Positions 1-8,260 of a DNA stretch of 64,000 nt are shown in pieces. The DNA is from an uncultured Rhizobiaceae group bacterium (GTDB lineage Bacteria; Pseudomonadota; Alphaproteobacteria; Rhizobiales; Rhizobiaceae). The DNA is taken from positions 62,001-126,000 of the forward strand of contig CALHBJ010000003.1 of the NCBI GenBank assembly GCA_937930845.1, written 5' to 3'. The notes beneath the pieces are model-generated. The model saw only the letters and a program-made list of their open reading frames with translations, searched no databases and had not been told where the DNA came from. Position numbers and translations under genes: made by a program. The first letter of the stretch is position 1. Each line of letters begins with the position of its first letter.

Positions 1-2
1 TC

Positions 3-512
3 ACCTTGCCGCACGAAATGCCGGAGCGGTTTTCGCGTCTGTTGATCATGAATACGGCGCTGGCAACCGGCCGTTCGCCCGGCCGCGGCTTTATGGAGTG
101 GAAAGCATTTGCGGCCAGCCAGCCGGATATGGATTGTGGCCAGCTTATCGCCCGGGGAACACCGCATTTGGGGGACGCGGAAATTGCAGCCTATAACGCG
201 CCGTTTCCCGACATCACATTCAAAGCGGGCGTGCGGCGTTTTCCTGAAATGGTGATGGTTTCGCCTGAAATGGAAGGGGTGAATATGAGCAAGCGGGCAG
301 CCGCATTTTGGCGCGACGAATGGCAGGGTGATAGTTTCATGGCCATTGGCGCGGCTGATCCGGTATTGGGTGTTGATGTGATGAATGCCATGCGGGCGCT
401 GATCAAGGGCTGCCCCGAACCACTGGTTCTAAAGGAGGCAGGTCATTTCGTTCAGGAATGGGGTGGCGAAGTTGCGCGAGCGGCACTCCAGCACTTTAGC
501 TCAGGCCGCTAA
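3..512 (+). CDS. Haloalkane dehalogenase, DhlA-like (HLD-I), 5' truncated
   Basis: C-terminal part of an alpha/beta-hydrolase; the reading frame is open from the window edge, so the start lies outside. The family hydrolyses carbon-halogen bonds through a catalytic Asp nucleophile (not in the window), a second Asp and a His. Seen here: the segment LIMNTALATG typical of the core strand, a Trp in FMEWKAF matching the halide-binding cap Trp of DhlA, the Asp of MAIGAADPVLG (acid of the triad) and the His of AGHFVQEWG (catalytic base). The pattern follows subfamily I closely through the cap and C-terminus. Substrate range cannot be read from this fragment. The family call is secure; haloalkane activity rather than another halide or ester substrate is inferred from residue conservation. 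Confidence 0.85.
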   Translation, partial: TLPHEMPERFSRLLIMNTALATGRSPGRGFMEWKAFAASQPDMDCGQLIARGTPHLGDAEIAAYNAPFPDITFKAGVRRFPEMVMVSPEMEGVNMSKRAAAFWRDEWQGDSFMAIGAADPVLGVDVMNAMRALIKGCPEPLVLKEAGHFVQEWGGEVARAALQHFSSGR

Positions 513-517
513 GAGAC

Positions 518-555
518 GCCCGCCGATGAAATGGCGGGCCTCCCATTTTTCAGAT
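518..555 (+). terminator. Probable terminator of the dehalogenase gene
   Basis: Inverted repeat GCCCGCC (518-524) / GGCGGGC (533-539) with an 8-nt loop starts six bases after the dehalogenase stop, followed after a short C-rich gap by ATTTTT. The gene downstream (cspA) is convergent, so termination here is expected. The T tract is not immediately adjacent to the stem, which weakens the call. Confidence 0.5.
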
Positions 556-571
556 CTGGCTATAATGTAGC

Positions 572-778
572 CTATTCAATCTTAAGGTCTATGGCCTTGG
601 GGCCTTTGCCCTTTCGATCCGGCTCAACTTCAAAAGTGATGGATTGACCTTCTTCCAGTGATGTCATGCCCGATTGTTCAACTGCGGAAATGTGTACAAA
701 AATGTCTTTTCCCCCATCATTGGGCGTGATGAATCCATAGCCCTTTGCGGCGTTGAAAAACTTAACTGTGCCTTGCAT
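572..778 (-). CDS. cspA: Cold-shock protein, CspA family
   Basis: A 68-residue single cold-shock domain of usual length. RNP1-like KGYGFITP (about residues 12-19) and RNP2-like DIFVHISAV (about 25-33) are the single-stranded nucleic-acid binding motifs. Such proteins melt RNA secondary structure and act as RNA chaperones in cold, stationary phase or other stress; which condition applies here cannot be told. AGGAAC lies just upstream of the ATG. About 320 bases without a convincing gene precede it, consistent with the long leader common in this family. Confidence 0.95.
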   Translation of the reverse strand: MQGTVKFFNAAKGYGFITPNDGGKDIFVHISAVEQSGMTSLEEGQSITFEVEPDRKGKGPKAIDLKIE

Positions 779-1097
779 TTGGGAGTTCCTCTTCCCGATA
801 TTCTAATAAATGCCCATAGCGGGCAAATCCAACCAACCGAGTTCGTGCAAGGAACTGAAGTGATGCATTTCGTTATTGAAAGCCGCCGGGAAGGGGGGCA
901 TCACGCATTTGACCCGCTTATTGGACGGTCAAAAGTCTTCCCAAAACGGCCTGCGGGCAACTATTTGCACTACGCAGCTCGTTTCCAGATTCCGGGCAGA
1001 ACCCGAATAATGCCTTATGAGTGACAAAACGTCGCGTTTGCAAGTATTTTCTTGCGCGCGGCAGCCAAATTTGCGGCGAAACGGCAAAAAACCGCGA
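779..1097. other. Intergenic stretch upstream of cspA, no gene seen
   Basis: No convincing coding frame. It probably holds the cspA promoter and 5' leader on the minus strand and the 3' end of the EamA transporter transcript. I see no clear intrinsic terminator. Confidence 0.5.
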
Positions 1098-2045
1098 TTA
1101 CTGGCGCGATTCGGAAACGAAGCTGATGATGGCAATGGCACTGAACAAGATGGCGCAACCGATATAGCCCAACCAGTCGAGACGTTCTCCCAGAATTATC
1201 GCACCGCATATGGCCGCAAACAGAGCTTCCGATGAAAGCAGAATGGCAGCGTCTGAGGCCGGCGTGTATTGTTGACAAACGGCCATGAGGGTAAAGGCGG
1301 CGGCTCCTGCAATCACGGCCGCATATAAGACCTCGGGCATGGCGTTCAACAGTGTCTGGTAGGAAACCGCAGGTTCAAATGACCAGTCAAGCAGTCTGGC
1401 AATGATAAACAGAACAAGCGCAATCACACCGCCCACCGCAAATTGCCCCATGGCGATGAAAACCGGCCTGGCTGACGACATGGCGGTTTGGCCAATAATA
1501 ATAACGTGCAGCGCGGCAAACCACGCCCCCAACACGACAATCGCGTCGCCCCAGTTAAATCTGTCAAAGCCGCCACCGCCCAGCATCCAAATGCCAGCCG
1601 TTGCGGCCAGGGCGCAGGGCCATACGATTGTGGGTACGTGCTGGCGCATGAAAACAAAGGCGATGATGGGAACCATGATCACATAAAGCCCGGTGAGCAT
1701 TCCGGCATTTGTGACCGTCGTTGCCAGCAGCCCGACTTGTTGCATCGACATGCCGATGAAGAACACAATGCCAACCACCACCATGGAACCGGTCAGCTTT
1801 TTATTGATCATCGAGGGAGCGCCAGCGGCATTCGCGGCAGTCATGTCAGCCTGGCTGATCGCCGCCATCGTGCGTCTTTGTTCCCAAATTGCCAGGGGAA
1901 TGATGGCAATTGCGGCAATGAAAAAGCGCAGCGTGATGAACAGAAACGGACCTATATCGTCCATCGCCGTTTCCTGGGCGATGAAGCCGCCGCCCCAAAG
2001 CAGGCCAGCCAGCAGCAACAGGCAATTGGCGGTCAACCGCGACAT
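1098..2045 (-). CDS. DMT-superfamily EamA transporter
   Basis: A 315-residue integral membrane protein with about ten hydrophobic segments in two homologous halves, the EamA layout. The N-terminal stretch LLLLAGLLWGGGFIAQETA and the second-half Glu in LSSEALFAAICGAIILGE are characteristic of the family. Members export or import small metabolites such as amino acids; the substrate cannot be predicted. A short non-conserved insert (about residues 65-85) follows the second helix. No strong ribosome binding site precedes the chosen ATG, but this start gives the canonical N-terminus. The gene stands alone between cspA and a divergent TPR gene. Confidence 0.85.
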   Translation of the reverse strand: MSRLTANCLLLLAGLLWGGGFIAQETAMDDIGPFLFITLRFFIAAIAIIPLAIWEQRRTMAAISQADMTAANAAGAPSMINKKLTGSMVVVGIVFFIGMSMQQVGLLATTVTNAGMLTGLYVIMVPIIAFVFMRQHVPTIVWPCALAATAGIWMLGGGGFDRFNWGDAIVVLGAWFAALHVIIIGQTAMSSARPVFIAMGQFAVGGVIALVLFIIARLLDWSFEPAVSYQTLLNAMPEVLYAAVIAGAAAFTLMAVCQQYTPASDAAILLSSEALFAAICGAIILGERLDWLGYIGCAILFSAIAIISFVSESRQ

Positions 2046-2325
2046 GAACAGGGGGTCGTGAATTTAAGATGGCCAAACGGCAAAACGCGAGACTGGCAAG
2101 GGCCATGGCCGCGCGCGTTTGTGCCTCGCTTGTTCGTGATCACAAATGAATGCCTTGCAGGTTGGATTGGCATTACAAGTGAAGATCAAAGTACCTATAC
2201 TTGATGCCATCGATAATGGTGTTTGTTGAAACTAAATCTCAATTCTGCCCGTAAAACACAATACTGGTTGCAACATATTATTTATCATCACACCGAAATC
2301 CCTCGCCTGAGACCTAGGAGTTCCC

Positions 2326-2865
2326 ATGACGTCTAAAATCATCCGCACCGGCCTGGCGGCCATACTGACTTCTGCACTGCTTGCGCCGATCCCGGTTGTC
2401 TATGCGGCCAGTGATGGCGGCTCTTCGAACCAGGTGACGTGTAAGCGTAAAATGGTTTGGGACAAGAAGAAGAAAAAATGCGTCAAGGTGAAAAAATCAT
2501 CCGGGCTGGACGACGACAATTTGTATGAAGCAGCGCGCGATCTTGCCTATCATCAGCGATATGAAGAGGCGATCGATGTTTTGAAACTGGCCGCCAACCC
2601 CAATGATCCGCGCATTTTGAACTATATGGGCTATTCAACCCGCAAGCTTGGGCGTGTGGAAGAAGGGTTGACCTATTATCAGGCCGCTCTGAAAGCGGAT
2701 CCCGACTATACTTTGGTCATGGAATATATGGGCGAAGCATTTTTGCAGTTGGGCAAGGTCGACAAGGCGCGCGAACAGCTTGCCGAAATCGAAAAGCGCT
2801 GCGGTGTCGGTTGCCGAGAATATACCATGCTGGATAAGGCGATCACTGCTCACCAGAGCAACTGA
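2326..2865 (+). CDS. Secreted TPR-repeat protein
   Basis: A 179-residue protein with an N-terminal signal peptide (basic start, hydrophobic core, probable cleavage after VVYAA near residue 28). Next comes a short Cys-bounded basic segment (CKRKMVWDKKKKKCVKVKK, residues about 39-57), then two to three tetratricopeptide repeats (about 68-170: ARDLAYHQRYEEAIDVLK, MGYSTRKLGRVEEGLTYY, MGEAFLQLGKVDKAREQL) and a C-terminal Cys pair. TPRs mediate protein contacts, so a periplasmic scaffold role is inferred; no specific function is recognised. TAGGAG precedes the ATG at good spacing. Confidence 0.75.
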   Translation: MTSKIIRTGLAAILTSALLAPIPVVYAASDGGSSNQVTCKRKMVWDKKKKKCVKVKKSSGLDDDNLYEAARDLAYHQRYEEAIDVLKLAANPNDPRILNYMGYSTRKLGRVEEGLTYYQAALKADPDYTLVMEYMGEAFLQLGKVDKAREQLAEIEKRCGVGCREYTMLDKAITAHQSN

Positions 2866-2876
2866 TCCTCCTGCGC

Positions 2877-2905
2877 TGATACGCGGTCAAGGGACTTGCG
2901 TATCA
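2877..2905 (+). terminator. Inverted repeat after the TPR gene, possible terminator
   Basis: Perfect 8-bp arms TGATACGC (2877-2884) and GCGTATCA (2898-2905) around a 13-base loop, 12 bases after the TPR stop. No T tract follows, so it may be a processing hairpin or, as its arms resemble the adjacent 61-bp repeat, a decayed repeat copy. Confidence 0.35.
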
Positions 2906-2940
2906 GCATGTATGGCAAAACGGTGACGCTCGCGGCCAGT

Positions 2941-3184
2941 TGCTGATAGCGGCAGCGTATCAGCCGTTGAGAAATGGATTGGTCGCGCGCTCGCGGCCAG
3001 GTGCTGATAGCGGCAGCGTATCAGCCGTTGAGAAATGGATTGGTCGCGCGCTCGCGGCCAGGTGCTGATAGCGGCAGCGTATCAGCCATTGAGAAATGGA
3101 TTGGTCGCGCGCTCGCGGCCAAGTGCTGATAGCGGCAGCGTATCAGCCATTGAGAAATGGATTGGTCGCGCGCTCGCGGCCAAT
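2941..3184 (-). repeat. Tandem array of four 61-bp units derived from the 3' end of the adjacent hydrolase gene
   Basis: Four contiguous, nearly identical units begin at 2941, 3002, 3063 and 3124, with a 14-base partial unit at 2927-2940. Read on the minus strand, each unit equals the last about 40 bases of the metallo-hydrolase gene (codons for GRERATNPFLNG and the TGA stop) plus about 21 bases downstream. Units 1-2 share one base difference (CAGCCGTTGAG versus CAGCCATTGAG) from units 3-4. There are no unique spacers, so this is not CRISPR. Each unit also carries TGATA/TATCA arms around a 9-base centre. Confidence 0.9.
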
Positions 3185-3787
3185 CGTGCTGGACGGTCCA
3201 TGGCCGCACAGAAATTCCACTTCATCGGGCCATTTCATTAATTTGTCTTTGATGGACGCAAGCAGGGCGTCGTGATCGCCGCCGGGCAAGTCTGTACGCC
3301 CGATGGACCCTGCAAACAGCACGTCTCCCACATGCGCAAAGCCCATGGCACGATTGTAGAACACGACGTGTCCCGGGGCGTGGCCGGGGCAGTGAAATAC
3401 TTCGAATTCATGGTGTTCAATCGACAGGGTTTCGCCTTCGTTGAGCCAGCGGTCCGGTTCCACATTGCGCACCTTGCTTTCCAGGGAAAACATGGCTGCC
3501 TGTTTTTCCAGGTTTTGCAGCAATGGCACATCATCCTGGTGGGGGCCGATAATCTCTACTGACAGGGCGTCTTTGAGGTCCATGGCACCGGCGGCATGGT
3601 CGATATGGCCATGGGTCAGCCAAATCGCCTTGGGTGTCATTCCAGTTTGGGCGATTGCCTGCTGAATGCGGTCAATATCACCGCCGGGATCAACAACCAC
3701 GCCGTTGCTGGTTTTCTCGTCCCACATCAAAGCACAGTTTTGCTGGAAGGCGGTGACGGGGACAATGGCGATTTTCAGTTCAGACAT
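3143..3787 (-). CDS. MBL-fold metallo-hydrolase, glyoxalase II-like
   Basis: A 214-residue metallo-beta-lactamase fold hydrolase of the YcbL / hydroxyacylglutathione-hydrolase-like group. Metal ligands visible: THGHIDHAAG (about residues 58-67), CPGHAPGH (about 133-140), GDVLFAGSIGRTDLPGGD (about 154-171) and the C-terminal CGHGPSSTIGRER. The family hydrolyses thioesters such as S-lactoylglutathione. The C-terminus ERATNPFLNG matches the usual family ending, so the protein itself is not lengthened by the repeat array; rather, its last 40 bases are the rightmost array copy. The gene lies downstream of, and is separated by a strong terminator from, the Gly-rich protein gene. Confidence 0.9.
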   Translation of the reverse strand: MSELKIAIVPVTAFQQNCALMWDEKTSNGVVVDPGGDIDRIQQAIAQTGMTPKAIWLTHGHIDHAAGAMDLKDALSVEIIGPHQDDVPLLQNLEKQAAMFSLESKVRNVEPDRWLNEGETLSIEHHEFEVFHCPGHAPGHVVFYNRAMGFAHVGDVLFAGSIGRTDLPGGDHDALLASIKDKLMKWPDEVEFLCGHGPSSTIGRERATNPFLNG

Positions 3788-3847
3788 GAAGGGGATTCCG
3801 CAATAGCTTGACGTGTTGGGTGACCTTTACCCGAACATGGCCAAAAG

Positions 3848-3874
3848 AAAAGGCGGCCCGCAGAGCCGCCTTTT
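3848..3874 (-). terminator. Intrinsic terminator
   Basis: Perfect 10-bp arms AAAAGGCGGC (3848-3857) and GCCGCCTTTT (3865-3874) with a 7-base loop. On the minus strand the stem is followed by a T-rich tract, ending the transcript of the Gly-rich protein gene before the hydrolase gene. Confidence 0.85.
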
Positions 3875-3905
3875 CAAAAAGCATGACCTTTTATGGAAGG
3901 TGCTT

Positions 3906-4220
3906 TTATTTTTTCATCATGTTCATGACAGTTCCGGCAAGACCGGTCAGAACTGCACCACCGGCACCGCCACCAACGGCGCTGCTGACAATGCTTCCGA
4001 TGTCCAGGCCTGATGCCGCACCAGCGGCGTCACCGGTAGCTGCTGCCAAACCACCGGCACCTAACATGCCAAGGATTGAACCACCGCCGAGGCCGCCAAG
4101 GGCGCCCGCGATCATGTTTCCAGTTGACCCCATGCTTGCGCTTTTCAAAACCGAGGCGATGCCGCCCCCGCCTGCTGCACCAGCGATGGCCTGAATGATA
4201 AGTGGCAGAATTGCTTCCAT
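3906..4220 (-). CDS. Small Gly/Ala-rich protein of unknown function
   Basis: A 104-residue low-complexity protein rich in Gly, Ala and Ser. It consists mainly of alternating glycine-rich hydrophobic stretches (IIQAIAGAAGGGGIASVL, GALGGLGGGSILGMLGAGGL, VSSAVGGGAGGAVLTGLAG) and ends in MMKK. No signal peptide or known catalytic motif is seen. The stretches could insert in or associate with a membrane, but that is inference. GGAGAGG lies eight bases before the ATG and a perfect terminator follows, so the unit appears to be a real monocistronic gene. I do not recognise the family. Confidence 0.65.
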   Translation of the reverse strand: MEAILPLIIQAIAGAAGGGGIASVLKSASMGSTGNMIAGALGGLGGGSILGMLGAGGLAAATGDAAGAASGLDIGSIVSSAVGGGAGGAVLTGLAGTVMNMMKK

Positions 4221-4377
4221 GGTATCCTCTCCGGAAGTTTACGTCCGCTTGCTGCGAACAGCCAAGTTAAGGCGTTTGATTGACCAAGAGTCAAACCTGC
4301 ACTTGCGCTTATGGGTCGTTATGGGCAACTTTCTTTACGTTTGGTTAACCATGTCCAGTGGTTGATAACGCTGGAAA

Positions 4378-5253
4378 TTAGGCTGGCGTGACCGCTTTTT
4401 CATAATCTTCCACCATGGCTTTGCTGATATTGCCGGGTGCAAAATTATAGGGACCGATTTCGGATACCGGGGTCACTTCAGCGGCTGAGCCGGTGATGAA
4501 GCACTCTTCGAAATCGGCCATTTCTTCGGGCATGATGGCCCGCTCAACCACTTCGAGCTGGCGTTTTTTGGCCAGGCCGATGACGGTTTGGCGTGTGATG
4601 CCATCGAGGAAACAATCGGGATCAGGGGTGTGGATGACGCCATCTTTGGTGAAGAAGACATTGGCACCTGTGGCTTCGGCCACGCGCCCGCGATAGTCAA
4701 ACATCAGCGCATCGGCATACCCTTTTGCTTCAGCTGCGTGCTTGGACAAGGTGCAGATCATATAAAGTCCCGCTGCCTTGGACTTGCAGGGAATGGTTGC
4801 CGGATCGGGTCGTTTCCATTCTGCGATGTCCAGGCGAATGCCCTTCATTTTTTCTGCCGGATCAAAATAAGACGGCCAGTCCCAAACAGCGATGGCCACA
4901 TTAATCCGGTTTGCCTGGGCCGAAACGCCCATCATTTCGCTGCCGCGCCATGCGATCGGGCGGATATAGGCGTTGGATAATCCCTGCCGTTCCAAGGTTT
5001 CCTTGCAGGCATTGTCTATTTCTTCGACCGAATAGGGGATTTCAAATCCCAGATATTCAGCGGATTTATGCAGACGTTCTGTGTGTTTTGTCAGCTCGAA
5101 AATCTGGCCGCCATAGGCTCTTTCGCCTTCAAAAACAGAGCTTGCATAATGCAGACCGTGGGTGAGCACATGCACCTGTGCGTCCTTCCACTCGACGAAT
5201 TCACCATTGTACCAGATATCGCCGCTGAGTTGATCGAAAGGAACGCCAGCCAT
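4378..5253 (-). CDS. ilvE: Branched-chain amino acid aminotransferase
   Basis: A 291-residue PLP fold-type IV aminotransferase of usual length, catalysing the last step of Leu, Ile and Val synthesis with glutamate as amino donor. The catalytic Lys is in CKSKAAGLYM (about residue 158); the FxxxGAxxVF-like segment ATGANVFFTKDG follows, then the phosphate-binding TRQTVIGLAKKR and the C-terminal FITGSAAEVTPV. AGAGG precedes the ATG. It is transcribed divergently from the MarR gene with about 127 bases between them, an arrangement that would place regulatory sites for both in one short region. Confidence 0.95.
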   Translation of the reverse strand: MAGVPFDQLSGDIWYNGEFVEWKDAQVHVLTHGLHYASSVFEGERAYGGQIFELTKHTERLHKSAEYLGFEIPYSVEEIDNACKETLERQGLSNAYIRPIAWRGSEMMGVSAQANRINVAIAVWDWPSYFDPAEKMKGIRLDIAEWKRPDPATIPCKSKAAGLYMICTLSKHAAEAKGYADALMFDYRGRVAEATGANVFFTKDGVIHTPDPDCFLDGITRQTVIGLAKKRQLEVVERAIMPEEMADFEECFITGSAAEVTPVSEIGPYNFAPGNISKAMVEDYEKAVTPA

Positions 5254-5380
5254 GATAGACCTCTTTTGTGTTGAAACCAGCGGTCGCTGGTCGTATCAAA
5301 ACCTTTCAATGAGTATGAAGTGCCGGATATATATGTCAACCAACCTGACGTATTTTATGCGCGCTTTGGTGTCGTTTTAG

Positions 5381-5908
5381 ATGTCAAATCGCGTGGAAAT
5401 TGATGAATCTGCACCAGATGCGGTGCGAAATGCCCCTCAAAACACAGGTGAGCAGGATTTTCGGCTGATCGAGCTGTTCTTTTTTGCCTATCGGGATTTC
5501 ATTGCTGATGCGGACGAATTGCTGGCTGAGTACCAATTTGGCCGGGCGCACCACCGTGTGCTGCATTTTGTCAATCGCCATCCGGGGCTCAATGTGGCCG
5601 AATTACTGGATATTTTGCGGATTACCAAGCAGAGCCTTGGCCCCGTTTTACGCCAATTGATCGACGCGGAATTGCTGGTTCAGGAAGCCGGGCGCAATGA
5701 CAAACGGCTGCGGCTCTTGTTCCCTACCCAAAATGGCCGCAATCTCTCGGCTAAGCTAACGCAGATGCAAACGCGCCGTATCGCTTCAGCGCTGCAATCG
5801 CTGCCGGATGGGGACCGCGAACGCATCGAACAGTTTCTGTTCGGCATGATCGAACCGGGTGAGCGAGCTTTCGTTGAAAGCCTCGTGCGCACCGGAACGG
5901 AGGATTGA
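5381..5908 (+). CDS. MarR-family transcriptional regulator
   Basis: A 175-residue winged-helix protein. The N-terminal about 28 residues are variable; the core runs from IELFFFAYRDFIADADELL through the recognition-helix region GLNVAELLDILRITKQSLGPVLRQLID and the wing EAGRNDKRLRLLFPTQNG. It is followed at once by a response regulator and a histidine kinase. This MarR / OmpR-type order recalls the PetP-PetR pair of Rhodobacter, but orthology is only inferred. The start has no strong ribosome binding site; it was chosen because it gives full family length. Confidence 0.88.
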   Translation: MSNRVEIDESAPDAVRNAPQNTGEQDFRLIELFFFAYRDFIADADELLAEYQFGRAHHRVLHFVNRHPGLNVAELLDILRITKQSLGPVLRQLIDAELLVQEAGRNDKRLRLLFPTQNGRNLSAKLTQMQTRRIASALQSLPDGDRERIEQFLFGMIEPGERAFVESLVRTGTED

Positions 5909-5951
5909 ACGGGGGCTGTTGGAGAATTATGCAAAGGCTAAGGATACCGAG

Positions 5952-6713
5952 ATGCAAACAGTACCTTCCAGCAATATGGGAATAAGTTCCATGCCCAAGG
6001 GTGATCAGATTGGTCTGCCAGACGACCGCCCGGAAGACGGCGCCCCACATATTTTGGTGGTGGATGATGACAGCCGGATTCGTGAATTGCTTTCGCGCTA
6101 TTTAAGCGAACAGGGGTTTCGAGTTTCCACATCTGCCGATGCCGCCGATGCGCGCCGCAAGATGGAAGGGTTGAGTTTCGACTTGCTGGTCGTGGACGTG
6201 ATGATGCCAGGCGAAAATGGCACCGACCTGACCCGCAGTATCAGAACCCATAATGATGTTCCGGTTCTCATGCTCACAGCACTTGGCGAGACGGATGCCC
6301 GTATTATGGGGCTTGAAGCGGGGGCAGATGACTATCTGGCCAAACCTTTTGATCCGCGCGAATTGGTGTTGCGTATCAACAGCATTTTAAAGCGTGTGGT
6401 GGTTGAAGAGCCGCATGTGGCAGAGCAGATATTGTTCGGCCCCTATACATTTTCCATTGCAGCGCGCGAGCTGCGGCGCGATGGCGAAGTGGTGAAGCTG
6501 ACCGACCGGGAACGGGAAATCATGGTCTTATTTGCCATCAATGCTGGCGAAACCGTACACCGTATGGACCTTGTCGGTCAGGACGCCAGTGCCAATGAAC
6601 GCACGGTGGACGTGCAAATAAATCGCCTGCGCCGAAAGATTGAACGGGATCCAGCTTCACCCACTTGGTTGCAGACCGTTCGCGGCATAGGCTACAGGCT
6701 GCAGATGAGTTGA
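5952..6713 (+). CDS. OmpR/PhoB-family response regulator
   Basis: Receiver domain from HILVVDDDSRIREL with the phosphoacceptor Asp in LLVVDVMMPG, the conserved Thr/Ser in MLTALGE and Lys in YLAKPFDPREL. A winged-helix DNA-binding domain follows (LTDREREIMVLFAIN, ERTVDVQINRLRRKIERDP, TVRGIGYRLQ). The start is uncertain: ATG at 5952 gives 253 residues and ATG at 5991 gives 240; both leave the receiver intact, and longer versions would overlap the MarR gene. It probably receives phosphate from the kinase encoded 22 bases downstream. The target genes cannot be told from the window. Confidence 0.93.
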   Translation: MQTVPSSNMGISSMPKGDQIGLPDDRPEDGAPHILVVDDDSRIRELLSRYLSEQGFRVSTSADAADARRKMEGLSFDLLVVDVMMPGENGTDLTRSIRTHNDVPVLMLTALGETDARIMGLEAGADDYLAKPFDPRELVLRINSILKRVVVEEPHVAEQILFGPYTFSIAARELRRDGEVVKLTDREREIMVLFAINAGETVHRMDLVGQDASANERTVDVQINRLRRKIERDPASPTWLQTVRGIGYRLQMS

Positions 6714-6735
6714 ACGACCTAATACGGGGCTGGCT

Positions 6736-8205
6736 GTGACGCATGATGTGGAATCCGGCGGCCTTGGGGGCGGCATAAGGGCAGGGGAGAAATCCACTGA
6801 CGTTTCTTCTGTGGACGGGCAAGACGCCCGAACTGTAATGCAGGAACGCCGTGGACTGCATGTGCGGCGGGTTTTCCCCAGGCCCGTGAGCCGATTTTTT
6901 AACCGCATTATGCCGCGCGGGCTTTTTGGCCGTTCGCTGATTATCATCATCGCTCCCATGCTGATTCTACAGGCCGTGATCGCGTTTGTATTTATGGAAC
7001 GGCATTGGCAATCGGTGACGAACCGGTTGTCGGCGGCGGTGGTTCGCGATGTGGCCGGTCTTGTTGATGTCATTGAGACTTACCCGCAGGACAGTGAATT
7101 TGAGACCATTACTCGCATTGCCCAGGACCGGTTCAGGCTGCGCATGTCGATTTTGCCCGATGAAGACCTGCCACCGGCGCGCCCCAAACCGTTTTTTTCC
7201 ATTCTGGACCGGGCGTTGAGCGCGCAGTTGACGCAACAGATCAACAAACCGTTTTGGATTGATACGGTTGGCAATTCCGATCTACTGGAAATCCGCATCA
7301 AGCTGGAGAAAGATGTTTTGCGCGTGTTTGTGCGGCGCAATCAGGCCTATGCATCCAACACACATATCTTTCTGCTGTGGATGGTGGGCGCATCTGTTGT
7401 CCTGCTGATCATCGCTATCCTGTTCCTGCGCAATCAAATCCGACCTATTCAACGGCTTGCGGAGGCGGCGGAGCGCTTTGGCAAGGGGCAACAGATCCCG
7501 GCTGATTTTCGCCCCCGTGGGGCGGCGGAAGTGCGGCGGGCAACAATTTCATTCCTGCAAATGCGTCAACGTATTGAGCGTTCGGTGGAACAGCGTACCG
7601 CGATGCTGGCAGGCGTCAGCCATGATTTGCGCACGGTGCTGACCCGTTTCAGACTGCAATTGGCGCTGGTTCCCAAATCCAATGAAATTGAAGCCCTGTC
7701 CGGGGATATTGATGACATGCAGAACATGGTGGAGGGCTATCTGGATTTCGCCCGTGGTGATGGTGGTGAAACCACATCGCAAATCTCTCTGCATGATGTG
7801 TTGAGCCGCTTTAAGGAAGAAGCCCAAAATCGCGAAAAAGAACTGTCAGTTTCCATCAAGGGCAATACGGTGATTGAAGTACGCCCGGTGGCATTCAACC
7901 GGCTGGTGTCCAATTTGATTTCCAATGCCCTGCGTTATGCCAACAAAGTGGAGGTGAACGCAGATCACGGGGATGTGGAACTGCGCCTTGAGGTGCACGA
8001 CGATGGCCCTGGCATTGCCGAGGAGAAATATGAGGAAGTCTTTAAGCCGTTCGTGCGGCTGGATGAGGCGCGCAATCTCGATGATTCCGGCACCGGGCTT
8101 GGTCTCGCGATTGCCCGGGATATTGTCCACACGCATGGGGGTAATATTTCACTTCACAAAAGCCCGCTCGGTGGCCTCAATGTGACGGTGACCTTGCCCG
8201 CCTGA
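6736..8205 (+). CDS. Sensor histidine kinase, EnvZ-like
   Basis: A 489-residue membrane kinase. One transmembrane segment (SLIIIIAPMLILQAVIAFVF, about residues 68-87), a periplasmic sensor of about 125 residues, a second segment (FLLWMVGASVVLLIIAILFL), a HAMP linker (RPIQRLAEAAERFGKGQ), the H-box AGVSHDLRTVLTRFRL with phospho-His, and an ATPase domain with N-box NLISNALRYA, DDGPGI and GTGLGLAI. It partners with the response regulator just upstream. The GTG start leaves about 65 cytoplasmic residues; ATG at 6838 is an alternative. The signal sensed is unknown. Confidence 0.93.
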   Translation: MTHDVESGGLGGGIRAGEKSTDVSSVDGQDARTVMQERRGLHVRRVFPRPVSRFFNRIMPRGLFGRSLIIIIAPMLILQAVIAFVFMERHWQSVTNRLSAAVVRDVAGLVDVIETYPQDSEFETITRIAQDRFRLRMSILPDEDLPPARPKPFFSILDRALSAQLTQQINKPFWIDTVGNSDLLEIRIKLEKDVLRVFVRRNQAYASNTHIFLLWMVGASVVLLIIAILFLRNQIRPIQRLAEAAERFGKGQQIPADFRPRGAAEVRRATISFLQMRQRIERSVEQRTAMLAGVSHDLRTVLTRFRLQLALVPKSNEIEALSGDIDDMQNMVEGYLDFARGDGGETTSQISLHDVLSRFKEEAQNREKELSVSIKGNTVIEVRPVAFNRLVSNLISNALRYANKVEVNADHGDVELRLEVHDDGPGIAEEKYEEVFKPFVRLDEARNLDDSGTGLGLAIARDIVHTHGGNISLHKSPLGGLNVTVTLPA

Positions 8206-8260
8206 TGATTCTGGTATTGGGATTTTTGGCTTGGCCCGCCTGAAGCAAACAGGTGTCCGT

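Noticed and set aside
674-1024. 116-codon plus-strand frame overlapping cspA
   Set aside because: It is antisense to a certain gene, has no ribosome binding site and no recognisable motifs.
2941-3184. Possible CRISPR array
   Set aside because: The repeats are directly adjacent with no variable spacers and equal the 3' end of the neighbouring gene.
3021-3241. Short frames on both strands through the 61-bp repeats
   Set aside because: They only reflect the repeated sequence read in shifted frames and have no ribosome binding site.
4343-4352. Single TTAACCAT, considered a CtrA site
   Set aside because: Only one half-site is present with no second TTAA at seven bases.
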